Shown piece after piece: positions 27,677 to 35,347 of a DNA stretch of 64,000 bases. Both the position numbers and the translations under genes were made by a program. Under the pieces are notes generated by a model, which did not search any database, had not been told where the DNA came from, and saw nothing but the letters and a program-made list of their open reading frames with translations. The stretch covers positions 1,544,633 through 1,608,632 of the forward strand of contig NZ_KZ987724.1 in the NCBI RefSeq assembly GCF_003614185.1, given 5' to 3'. Every line of letters begins with the position of its first letter. Position 1 is the stretch's first letter. The stretch comes from Paenibacillus aceti (GTDB lineage Bacteria > Bacillota > Bacilli > Paenibacillales > Paenibacillaceae).

Positions 27677-27953
27677 TAAACGAAACTACAGATCGCTATT
27701 CCTCAGAAACAGCGTTATGTACAGTCTAACGAAACACCCTATTGTTATTTGCGTGAAAACTAGCCTTGTAGCCCCTTAATTTGCTCTAATGGCGATACCC
27801 AGTTTCGTTAAAATTTGCGACAACTCTTTGAGCACGAGTAGCGTCACCCGTTTCGTCAAATTTACGACTGCCCTTTTGAGCGCAAGTAGCGTTACCGTTC
27901 CGTTAAATTCGCGACAGCCCTTTAAGCGCGGGTATCGTTACTCCGTTTCATTA
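27677..27953. repeat. Tandem 47-48 bp degenerate repeats with inverted partial copies
   Basis: On the minus strand four units start with TAAYGRAAC-type cores at plus-strand positions 27945-27953, 27897-27905, 27850-27858 and 27802-27810, spacing 48, 47 and 48. The shared pattern is TAACGAAAC, then GGGTAACGCTAC, GCGCTCAAAGGGC and TGTCGCAAATT. The first unit's TAA is the bioY stop codon. Partial copies in the opposite direction begin at 27677 and 27727. Related single copies lie at 17282 and 60275. No gene is present in this 305-base gap. Confidence 0.8.
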
Positions 27954-28541
27954 GAGAGAATTGACCTTTTCTTCTATCGGACTGATCGTCTTCAATTGCA
28001 CCGCGACCACGGCGGCGATAATCGCTTTAATACAATCCCCAGGCAAGAAACCGACAGCCCCGACAAGGGCGGTCCAGACCGGGATATGGGTGATCATCGC
28101 CATGACCGGAGCACCGATCAACGATACGAGAACAGCACCGAAGACAAAGTTAATGATGAATACTTTCCATATTTTCAGCTTACCCCATACTTTCTCCGTC
28201 GCCCAACCGATACAGAACGCCGCTATAGGCCAACTAAAGATATATCCAGCCGACGGCCCGATTAAGTAAGTGAGTCCTCCGCGTCCTCCCGACAACATAG
28301 GCAGACCCAGAGCAACCAATACGATAAACAGAATCAAGCTGATTCCTGCTATTTTCCGCCCCAAAAAGCATCCGGCCAGCATAACGCCAAGCGTCTGAGC
28401 GGTAACAGGAACCGGGATGAACCCCAACGGGATCGGGGGAACCAAGGCTAATGCTCCAATAAATGCGGCGAATAAAGCGGCGAATACCATTTCTTTCGTT
28501 CTCATTCCACTACCTCCGATCAGGATCAATCTATATTTCAC
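27951..28541 (-). CDS. bioY: Biotin ECF transporter S component BioY
   Basis: 196 aa, about six membrane helices. Family signatures: FAALFAAFIGALALVPPIPL at the start, FIPVPVTAQTLGVMLAGCFL, and GRGGLTYLIGPSAGYIFSWP. BioY binds biotin with high affinity and works with EcfA1/A2/T. The start at 28541 is probably an upstream codon; MRTKEMVFAALF (28505) is the more usual N-terminus and should be considered. The BirA-type operator at 28581-28618 lies just upstream, so biotin should repress the gene. The energising module is encoded in the same direction 4.5 kb downstream. Confidence 0.92.
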   Translation of the reverse strand: MKYRLILIGGSGMRTKEMVFAALFAAFIGALALVPPIPLGFIPVPVTAQTLGVMLAGCFLGRKIAGISLILFIVLVALGLPMLSGGRGGLTYLIGPSAGYIFSWPIAAFCIGWATEKVWGKLKIWKVFIINFVFGAVLVSLIGAPVMAMITHIPVWTALVGAVGFLPGDCIKAIIAAVVAVQLKTISPIEEKVNSL

Positions 28542-28580
28542 TCCATGCGCACTAAAAGTGATTATAGACTGATCTTTTTC

Positions 28581-28618
28581 GATTGTAAACCATAAATATT
28601 AATTATAGGTTGACAATC
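28581..28618 (-). promoter_or_regulatory. BirA (biotin repressor) operator
   Basis: GATTGTAAACC (28581-28591) and GGTTGACAATC (28608-28618) form an inverted repeat with one mismatch and a 16-base spacer. This fits the known BirA pattern TTGTNAACC-N14-16-GGTTNACAA. The spacer contains TATAAT on the minus strand, so the repressor would cover the promoter of bioY and perhaps the whole operon. Confidence 0.9.
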
Positions 28619-28646
28619 ATCGGCCTGAAAATAGGCGGTACAGGAT

Positions 28647-28992
28647 AAGTGCTTATTTACAACTAAATCTCCCCTTTATGCCCGAAACAGTCGATATAAA
28701 TGCAGTTATACACCTATTCACATGTATTTCCCTTCGATCGGGGCTAAGGTGAGGGAATAGTTGTATATTCGCAGTTATCCCCCGGTTTCATGCGGTCCCT
28801 CCCGGAAATAAGTGTACTTCTACACTTATTTTAAGGATAGCTGGGGGAGAGGCGCTTTCAGTTGTATTTTGTACATTTAAAAATCCACTGTTCCCACAAA
28901 TCAAGGAAAGGCGCTGTTTTAAGTGTACCTTTTGCAATTAAAGTGAAGCTAGAGCCAATTTGTAAGATTTTAGCTGTACCTTATGCAGTTAT
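28647..28992. repeat. Seven degenerate palindromic repeats spaced about 45-70 bases
   Basis: Related units of the form AAGTGTAC-TTTTGCA-RTTA occur at about 28647, 28695, 28757, 28808, 28861, 28921 and 28971. Several are themselves hairpins, for example AAGTGTACTTCTACACTT at 28810-28827. No open frame is credible in 28620-29020. They separate the bioY operator from the end of the beta-CASP gene. Confidence 0.65.
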
Positions 28993-29022
28993 GCAGGACG
29001 AACCCAGCTATAAATCAAAAAA

Positions 29023-29050
29023 ACTCCGCCAACAATAAGGTTGACGGAGT
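29023..29050 (-). terminator. Rho-independent terminator of the Fe-type ABC operon
   Basis: ACTCCGCCAAC pairs with GTTGACGGAGT (G-U allowed) over a six-base loop, followed on the minus strand by seven T. It closes the beta-CASP gene 17 bases after its stop. Confidence 0.88.
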
Positions 29051-29066
29051 CATCACAATAAATAGA

Positions 29067-30392
29067 TCACAAATCGAACTCAGCTCCCGGCCAAAGAGAG
29101 AGCAGCCCGATATGTCCCTCTTTGCTAAGTCGGGCAACTACCCGGTCTGTCTCTGGCTTGGGGGCATGAACCAGTATGGTATGCGTGCTGGGAACCTCCT
29201 GCAGCATATGGCGAACATCATCCAAGCCTTGGTGAATTTTATAGCCCAACTGCAATACCTCGTAGGATGGCTCCTCGGTTTCCTTCTTCAGCAAACGCCG
29301 GGCGAAGGTGCCTTCACTCGCGTGGCCGGTAATGATAATCGCAGAATCGGCGGATAGCGCGAGCTGGTCGGCATACCAGCGCGCCCGCGGCGATTCCATC
29401 ATGCCATCGGTAGTCAAAATAATGAGCGGCACTGTCCCTTGCAGCAGGTGCAGCCGTTCCTCCTGACTACTTGGAACATGGACAGTCGAAGAATCGATCG
29501 CTGCTTCAATCAACGGAAGGCTCCCCGGTTGCAGCCACCCCTTCCATTCTTGCATCTGGCGCAGACCTTCAAGGATCGCTCGTTCCAGCAAAATCGGCTG
29601 GTCTGGAAATACACCGAGCGCCCACACTAGCACCTCCTGGCTCCGGCCGAAGGCAGGAACCGGAAGCAGCACATGCCCGCCCCGCCCCAGCACTTTCGCC
29701 ATAAACTGGCGGAGAGCCTTCAGCTTCTGCTCCTGGGATTCTTCATCCATTCCATAAGCATTATCCATAATCGCTAGAGCCGTCTTTAGCCTAGACGGAT
29801 GTAACCCAAATGAATGTAACCCAGTTGAGCCGTCTGAAAGGAAAGCCCCTGGTGGATCGGAGGCCAGCAGAGCGGATTCCCGGCTGAAATCGCCGGAGAA
29901 GAACAAGCTCTGTTCCTCCATTTGTATCCGGAACCAGACCGAGCCGAGCATATGACCGCTCCGCCCCCACTGTATTTCCAACCCTTCATCCAGTTGAACC
30001 CACTGCCCTGCCTCCGCCTCTTCCTCCAGAATGCGGAATTTCATGGCCGCAATATGAGCAGGCTCATAGGGAAGCTCCCCACCCCGGCTCAACACATATT
30101 TGCGCCAATTGGCGAAGTACAGTTCAAGCTGCGATAAGGTCGGCTTCGTCGTCCAGATTTCCCCTTGGTAACCATACTTATAGAGCAGCGGCAGAGCCAT
30201 AGAATGATCCTCATGGGCATGCGACAGGAATACTGCCGTCAATCGGGGTATCACTTCGGCATCAAGCAGGGGATATTGCCCCGCCCCCTCCTTCTTGACA
30301 CCGCAATCGAGCATAATCCGATGCTGTTCTCCTGTTAGCACATAACAAGAACGGCCATGCTCGCCAGCTCCGCCCCAAATCTTCAGCTTCAT
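29067..30392 (-). CDS. Metallo-beta-lactamase / beta-CASP family hydrolase
   Basis: 441 aa from the ATG at 30392, whose ATGA overlaps the permease stop; the GTG at 30407 is inside that gene. N-terminal MBL motifs: MLDCGVKKEG, the metal-binding LSHAHEDHSMALP, RSGHMLGS and FFSGDFSRES. The middle region (MDNAYGMDEESQEQKLKALR; PVPAFGRSQE) and the later HASEGTFARR and HAP segments fit a beta-CASP insertion, as in RNA-processing nucleases. It is translationally coupled to an iron-type ABC transporter permease, an unusual place for such a gene. Substrate not known; it could be a nuclease or act on another phosphoester. Confidence 0.8.
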   Translation of the reverse strand: MKLKIWGGAGEHGRSCYVLTGEQHRIMLDCGVKKEGAGQYPLLDAEVIPRLTAVFLSHAHEDHSMALPLLYKYGYQGEIWTTKPTLSQLELYFANWRKYVLSRGGELPYEPAHIAAMKFRILEEEAEAGQWVQLDEGLEIQWGRSGHMLGSVWFRIQMEEQSLFFSGDFSRESALLASDPPGAFLSDGSTGLHSFGLHPSRLKTALAIMDNAYGMDEESQEQKLKALRQFMAKVLGRGGHVLLPVPAFGRSQEVLVWALGVFPDQPILLERAILEGLRQMQEWKGWLQPGSLPLIEAAIDSSTVHVPSSQEERLHLLQGTVPLIILTTDGMMESPRARWYADQLALSADSAIIITGHASEGTFARRLLKKETEEPSYEVLQLGYKIHQGLDDVRHMLQEVPSTHTILVHAPKPETDRVVARLSKEGHIGLLSLWPGAEFDL

Positions 30393-32071
30393 GCTGTCGT
30401 GTTCCACTTTATCCGCGAGCCGAGGACTTCCAGCAGGATGAGCATCAGCGTTGTCAGTCCGACCGAAATGACAGCCATCGCCATGCCAAGCGATACCTGC
30501 CCCTGCTCGAACTGTGCGTAGATATATGTTGCCGAGGTCTGTATAGACGGTGGCAAGATCAGCAAAGAGCCGACCAGTTCACGCGAAGCGATCGTAAAAG
30601 TCATCATCCAGCCGGCCAGCATTCCCGGAAGGATGAGTGGCAGCAGCACTCTGCGGAATACATATCCTGGTCTGCCGCCGAACACCTGTCCCGCTTGATA
30701 CAGCCCAGCATCGATTTGAGTGAATGCACTCTTCACGTACTGCACCGTATAAGGGACGAATAATACGACATAGGTGAGGATGACCATACCGTAGGTGTTA
30801 TATAGCGGAATCGGCATCCACGGCGCATTCCAGAGCAGGATCAGCCCGACGACAAGCACGATCCCCGGTACTGTATTCGGCAACAGGCTGAACAGATCGA
30901 CGGTCTGCTGCAGTCGGGATTTCGAGCGCCCGATTACGATCGCAAGCCAGGTGCCGAGTAACACAGCGACGGTGGAAGCAACCAAGGACAGACACAGGCT
31001 GTTCACCAGTGCCTTCATACTGGGTGAGTTCCAGCTCAGTAGCTCTTTATAGAAATCAAATGTAAAATTGTCCCACGCTAATCCCACGCCCCGCAGCTTC
31101 ATCGTAGAAGCCGCAATGATAGAGAAGTAAGGAATACCAATCGATACGAGCAGCAGCAAGATGGCATAAATGCCTCCCGCCCAATTCAGCCAGCCGTGGC
31201 TATGGATCGCGGAGCGGCGCACGCCTTTTCCGCCGACCAAGCCATAGGTATATTTACGGTTAAGTAGCGACTGGGCATACCATACAAGCAGGCAGGTGGT
31301 CAGCAGCACAGAGGACAGCGAGGTAGCCTTGCCGAAATCGATCGGCCAACTGGAAATATATTTGTGAATTTCCGAAGTCATCACCTCGTAGCCGATACGT
31401 TTGCCGAACGTCACCGGCGTTCCGAATTCGGCGATCGTCTTGACGAAGACGAGCATCGCTCCCATCCCGAAGGCCGATAGAAGCAGCGGAGCTACCACAC
31501 GACGGAAACGATACAAGAAAGTAGCCCCCGTGACCGCTGCCGCCTCCTCCATATTTCCGCCGATAAGCTCCATTGCTCCGCGCAGCAGCAAATACAGGAA
31601 AGGATACAGATGCAGGCTCATAATCACCACCATGCCCCAGAAGGAGAAAAAGCCCTCTCCCAGATCGGCAAGACCCGGAGCAAGCTGCTCCAGATAACCG
31701 TTCTTTTGCATGAACAGAATCCAGCCCATCGAGCCGATATATGGCGGTGTCATGAAGGGGATCAGGAACAGGATCTCCAACCAGCGCCAGCGAGCCAATC
31801 TAGTAGTCACCATGACCCAGGCCAGCGGTAGCGCAAGCACGGTCGTCCCGAAAATGACACATACGCCCAACCAAATGGAGGATAAGAGCACAGCCATCAT
31901 CTCGGAGTTTGCCAAGGTGCGGAATGGGGCTGACCACTGCAGCTGACCATCCCGGTATACACTTTGAATAAAAATTTCGGTCAACGGCAAGACGATAAGT
32001 AGAGTCAGGACGAGTAACGCCAATACCAGCGACCATCTCTTGAATAAACGTTGTAATAAGATACTATTCAT
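30389..32071 (-). CDS. Fe3+-type ABC transporter permease, fused double domain (FbpB/AfuB type)
   Basis: 560 aa with about twelve membrane segments, formed by two binding-protein-dependent permease domains. EAA-like loops are EEAAAVTGATFLYRFRRVVAP in the first half and YQAGQVFGGRPGYVFRRVLLP in the second. It starts one base after the binding-protein stop. The family transports ferric iron, or in relatives 2-aminoethylphosphonate or similar ligands. Confidence 0.88.
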   Translation of the reverse strand: MNSILLQRLFKRWSLVLALLVLTLLIVLPLTEIFIQSVYRDGQLQWSAPFRTLANSEMMAVLLSSIWLGVCVIFGTTVLALPLAWVMVTTRLARWRWLEILFLIPFMTPPYIGSMGWILFMQKNGYLEQLAPGLADLGEGFFSFWGMVVIMSLHLYPFLYLLLRGAMELIGGNMEEAAAVTGATFLYRFRRVVAPLLLSAFGMGAMLVFVKTIAEFGTPVTFGKRIGYEVMTSEIHKYISSWPIDFGKATSLSSVLLTTCLLVWYAQSLLNRKYTYGLVGGKGVRRSAIHSHGWLNWAGGIYAILLLLVSIGIPYFSIIAASTMKLRGVGLAWDNFTFDFYKELLSWNSPSMKALVNSLCLSLVASTVAVLLGTWLAIVIGRSKSRLQQTVDLFSLLPNTVPGIVLVVGLILLWNAPWMPIPLYNTYGMVILTYVVLFVPYTVQYVKSAFTQIDAGLYQAGQVFGGRPGYVFRRVLLPLILPGMLAGWMMTFTIASRELVGSLLILPPSIQTSATYIYAQFEQGQVSLGMAMAVISVGLTTLMLILLEVLGSRIKWNTTA

Positions 32072-32072
32072 G

Positions 32073-33151
32073 TTATTTCAACAGCTTGGTGAACTTATCT
32101 GTTACTTCCGCGCCATGCTCGCCCATCCATGCCCAATCCGTCTTCAGCAGCGGAATCTCTTCCAGATTGGCGCGGTTCTCAGCCTTGATATCCGTGCGGC
32201 CCGGCAGTAATGCGGCGTCGGAGACCAGCTTCTGTGCGGAATCGGAGAGCAGATAATCGATGAATGCCTTGGCATTCGCTTCATGCTTAGTAGATTTCAA
32301 AATGGCAGCTGGACGGGGGCTGACCACTGTACCTTCCTGCGGATAGACGATGTCGATCGGTTCTCCCTTGGCTTTTGCCTTGTAAGTCATATAGTCGACT
32401 GCTCCAGCTACCATGCTCTTCGCCCCGGTGATGACCGGATCAAGTGCCTCCTGGTAGCCCCGGCCAGCGCTACACCGTTCGCTTTATACTGCTCGAACAG
32501 GGACCAGCCGCCATCGCCCTGATCGCTAAGATAACCCGTGATGAAGTCGAGCGCGGAGCCTGATAACGATGGGTCAGGGATATTGATCTGATCCTTATAT
32601 TCGGGCTTGGTCAGATCGCTCCAGGATGTCGGGGGCGTCGTAACCAGCTTCGTATTATAAGCAATGCCGAGCGCCGAGGCGCTGGTGCTGAAGTAATTGC
32701 CCTCCGGATCGGACCAGTCCTTGTTCAGCTTGTCCGCATTTTGCGCTTCTGGATAAGGTAGCGTCAACCCTTCATTCTTAAGTCCCTGCGCGGATGGCAG
32801 CGAGGCTAGAATCACCACATCGGCCACCGGATTGGACTTCTCTGCTTCAAGACGGGCCAGAATTTTGCCTGTAGTACCTTGGAACATCTCTACCTTAATG
32901 CCGGACTGGGATTGAAAATCCTCAATAAGCTTGTTTGCCAGGCCTTCAGGTCCTGCTGTATATACCGTGAGCGTCTTGTCTGCTGCAGCTTGCGTGGGCT
33001 TGTTCTCTGCGCTGGCCGGAGTCGCTGTGTTTTGAGCCGCCTCTCCGCTTCCACTACCGCTTCCACAGCCAGCCAAGGCAACACCCAGGGCTAAAGTCAG
33101 CACCAGGCCGCTTCCCTTCTTCCTTGCATTACATGTCCAGTTCCACATCAT
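32073..33151 (-). pseudogene. Fe3+-type ABC transporter binding lipoprotein, frameshifted
   Basis: The first frame (33151-32408) gives a signal peptide with lipobox VALAGC and a family 1/6 binding domain (TLTVYTAGPEGLANKLIEDF; FQGTTGKILARLEAEKSNPV). It goes out of frame after NGVALAGA near 32455. The other frame continues with QEALDPVITGAKSMVAGAVD and through VYPQEGTVVSPRP to the stop at 32073. Adding one A (GCTACC to GCTAACC, encoding AN before QEAL) restores one 360-residue protein. Either a recent mutation or a sequence error; all other parts look intact. Confidence 0.85.
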
Positions 33152-33208
33152 TCATCATTTCCCCTTTGATTGATTTTCTCATGAGTCAGCTTCCAACCCC
33201 CGCTAATC

Positions 33209-34186
33209 CTAAGCCTCGCTAATGTGTCTAATGCGGTGAATACACTGCCATGGTACATACAGCGTCACTTCAGTCCCCTCACTCAACCGCTCCGGATAAT
33301 AAGCCAGCCACAGCTCATCAACTTCATCGGTCTGCAGCCTGATCTCATAGCGGTCGCCCACATAGCTGACCTGCCTGACTATGGCCGCATAGGACATGGC
33401 CTCCTGTCCATCCGGTTCGAAGCGGATATGCTCCGGCCTGAACATCGAGCGTCCATCCGCCAGCCAATTGGACTTTCCGATGAAGCGCGCGACGAACGGG
33501 TGCTCCGGCAAATTGTAGATCTGTTCTGGAGCGCCCTTTTGCAGCACTTGTCCGCTCTGCATGACAATGACCTCATCCGACATCGACATTGCTTCGATCT
33601 GATCATGCGTCACATACAGAGCCGTTAATCCCATTTCCCGCACCAGGTACATCATCTCAAGGCGCAGCTCGTCCCGCAGCACGGCATCGAGCGCACTGAG
33701 CGGCTCATCGAACAGAACCAGCTTCGGCTGCGTGGCCACCGCTCTTGCGAAGGCTACTCGCTGCTGCTGTCCCCCCGATAGCTGATGCGGATACCGCCCC
33801 TCCATCCCCGACAGCTTCACCTTGTCCAAGGCCTCCATAACTCTGCCCTGAATCCCGTTCTTACGCCCGGTTGCCCGCAGGCCAAAGGCCACATTCTCGA
33901 AGACCGTCATATGGGGCCAGAGTGCAAAATCCTGGAACACCATCCCGAAGCCACGCCGATGCGGAGGCACCTCCCTCGCGCTGTTATACAGGATCTCCTC
34001 CCCGAAGCTGATGCTCCCTGTGTCCGGCCGCTCCAGACCAGCGATCAAGCGCAGCAAGGTCGTCTTTCCGCAGCCCGATGGCCCGAGCAGTGTAGTGAAT
34101 TTCCCCTGGCGGATTCTGAGATCGGTAGGGTGTAGCGCGATATTCCCACCAAAGCTCTTACCCAGACCGCGTATGTTCAAATCCAT
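33209..34186 (-). CDS. Fe3+-type ABC transporter ATPase (FbpC type)
   Basis: 325 aa. Walker A GPSGCGKTT, Q loop MVFQDFALWPH, signature LSGGQQQRVAFARA, Walker B LVLFDEPLSALD, switch His VTHDQIEA, and a C-terminal TOBE-like region (FRPEHIRFEPDG; YVGDRYEIRLQ). First gene of the operon reading ATPase, binding protein, permease, beta-CASP hydrolase. AAGGGA precedes the ATG. The promoter region is shared with the divergent LysR gene. No Fur box was seen. Confidence 0.9.
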   Translation of the reverse strand: MDLNIRGLGKSFGGNIALHPTDLRIRQGKFTTLLGPSGCGKTTLLRLIAGLERPDTGSISFGEEILYNSAREVPPHRRGFGMVFQDFALWPHMTVFENVAFGLRATGRKNGIQGRVMEALDKVKLSGMEGRYPHQLSGGQQQRVAFARAVATQPKLVLFDEPLSALDAVLRDELRLEMMYLVREMGLTALYVTHDQIEAMSMSDEVIVMQSGQVLQKGAPEQIYNLPEHPFVARFIGKSNWLADGRSMFRPEHIRFEPDGQEAMSYAAIVRQVSYVGDRYEIRLQTDEVDELWLAYYPERLSEGTEVTLYVPWQCIHRIRHISEA

Positions 34187-34295
34187 CTGCTGATTCCCTT
34201 CTTTGCTATAACATTTGGTAGCTCTTAGAGGCTCTAACCTTCCTTCACCATCAAGTCTACCTGTCGGAATGAAGGGCAGTATTACCGTTATGTAA

Positions 34296-34317
34296 ATTGA
34301 AAATTAATTATTTCAAT
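34296..34317. promoter_or_regulatory. Palindrome in the shared ABC/LysR promoter region
   Basis: ATTGAAA and TTTCAAT lie eight bases apart. It sits between the divergent ABC operon and LysR gene and could be an operator or part of the -35 regions. Confidence 0.4.
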
Positions 34318-34334
34318 GAACTGCGTTGATATTC

Positions 34335-34349
34335 ATAGATTAAATCTAT
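34335..34349. promoter_or_regulatory. LysR-type operator candidate (T-N11-A palindrome)
   Basis: ATAGATTAAATCTAT is a perfect odd palindrome containing a T-N11-A LysR box. It lies 17 bases before the LysR start, a place suited to autorepression. Confidence 0.5.
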
Positions 34350-34366
34350 AGAGAGGAGAGTGGAAA

Positions 34367-35266
34367 ATGATGAATCTTAACCTATTGAAGCTTCAGATTG
34401 TCGAATTGCTGGAGCAGCACCACAAAATTACTACCGTCGCCGATCTGCTCGGGCTCAAGCAGCCGACTGTTACCTTTCATATGAAAAATCTGGAGCGGGA
34501 CTTCGGCGTTAAACTATTCGACGCTCGCATGGGCAGGATCATATTGACCGACGCTGGACATGCCCTGCTTCATTACGCCACCAAGATCAATGCGCTCGCC
34601 GCGGAAGCTCAGCGGATCGTGAAGGATTTCGACACGCTCCGGCAAGGAACATTATCAATCGGCGCCAGCTATGTGCCTGCCACGTATATTTTACCTGCGC
34701 TGTTGGACTCCTATAGCAAATCCTATCCTGGCATTCATATTTCGTTATCTGTGAAAACCGCCCCGGCGATCACCCAAATGCTGCATTCCCATCAGATCGA
34801 TATCGGCATCATTTCAACCGGCGCATTTCATGCCGCTCCGCTGAAGGCCCAGGCCCTATGCATGGACGAGCTTATTCTGGCCTGCTCGCCCTCCCACCCG
34901 TTCGCCGATGCAGCAGAGTGGACGCCTGAGCGGATAGCGGCCTCCTCCTTCGTACTGCATGGCCCGGCCTCGAGTACGCGACGCATGACGGAGCAATGGC
35001 TGGAGCAACATAGGATCCATCCCTTCTCCAGGTTGGAGCTCGACTCGCTGGAGGCGATTAAACAGGCCGTCATGCTCGGCGAGCATATCACCTTCATCTC
35101 ACGGATGGCGGTGCAATCCGAAGTCGATCGCGGCCTGCTGCGGATGTGGTCCATTCCCGGACTTCCTGCAGAACGTCAGGTATATGCGATCACTAATCCA
35201 GACCGTTATATGTACGCTACGAGCACCCGCTTCATCGAGCTGCTGTATCAATGGAGCCCGCTATAA
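34367..35266 (+). CDS. LysR family transcriptional regulator
   Basis: 299 aa. N-terminal winged helix (ITTVADLLGLKQPTVTFHMKNLERDFGVKLF), linker helix to about residue 85, then an effector-binding domain (GTLSIGASYVPATYILPALL; IDIGIIS; LGEHITFISRMAV). GAGGAGAG precedes the start. Divergent from the Fe-type ABC operon, which is the likely target. A bidirectional terminator follows. Confidence 0.92.
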   Translation: MMNLNLLKLQIVELLEQHHKITTVADLLGLKQPTVTFHMKNLERDFGVKLFDARMGRIILTDAGHALLHYATKINALAAEAQRIVKDFDTLRQGTLSIGASYVPATYILPALLDSYSKSYPGIHISLSVKTAPAITQMLHSHQIDIGIISTGAFHAAPLKAQALCMDELILACSPSHPFADAAEWTPERIAASSFVLHGPASSTRRMTEQWLEQHRIHPFSRLELDSLEAIKQAVMLGEHITFISRMAVQSEVDRGLLRMWSIPGLPAERQVYAITNPDRYMYATSTRFIELLYQWSPL

Positions 35267-35273
35267 AGACAGA

Positions 35274-35313
35274 AAACCCGCAGCTTGGATTGAATAGCTC
35301 CAACTGCGGGTTT
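35274..35313. terminator. Bidirectional terminator between LysR and alcohol dehydrogenase genes
   Basis: AAACCCGCAG pairs with CTGCGGGTTT, with an inner TTGGA/TCCAA stem after a one-base bulge. The genes converge here. Confidence 0.85.
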
Positions 35314-35347
35314 AACTATACGTTTGGCTATGCCATCAGCCTTTTGC

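Noticed and set aside
27677-27953. CRISPR array
   Set aside because: The units abut each other with no unique spacers and the copies are degenerate; related single copies exist elsewhere.
28647-28992. CRISPR array or series of terminators
   Set aside because: Repeats are only about 18-22 bases, very variable, irregularly spaced and lack T-runs.
28983-29357. Plus-strand 124-codon open frame
   Set aside because: It overlaps the terminator and 3' end of the beta-CASP gene and has no ribosome site or family pattern.
33152-34366. Fur box for the Fe3+-type ABC operon
   Set aside because: No GATAATNATTATC-like site was found in the promoter region; the palindromes there fit LysR control better.
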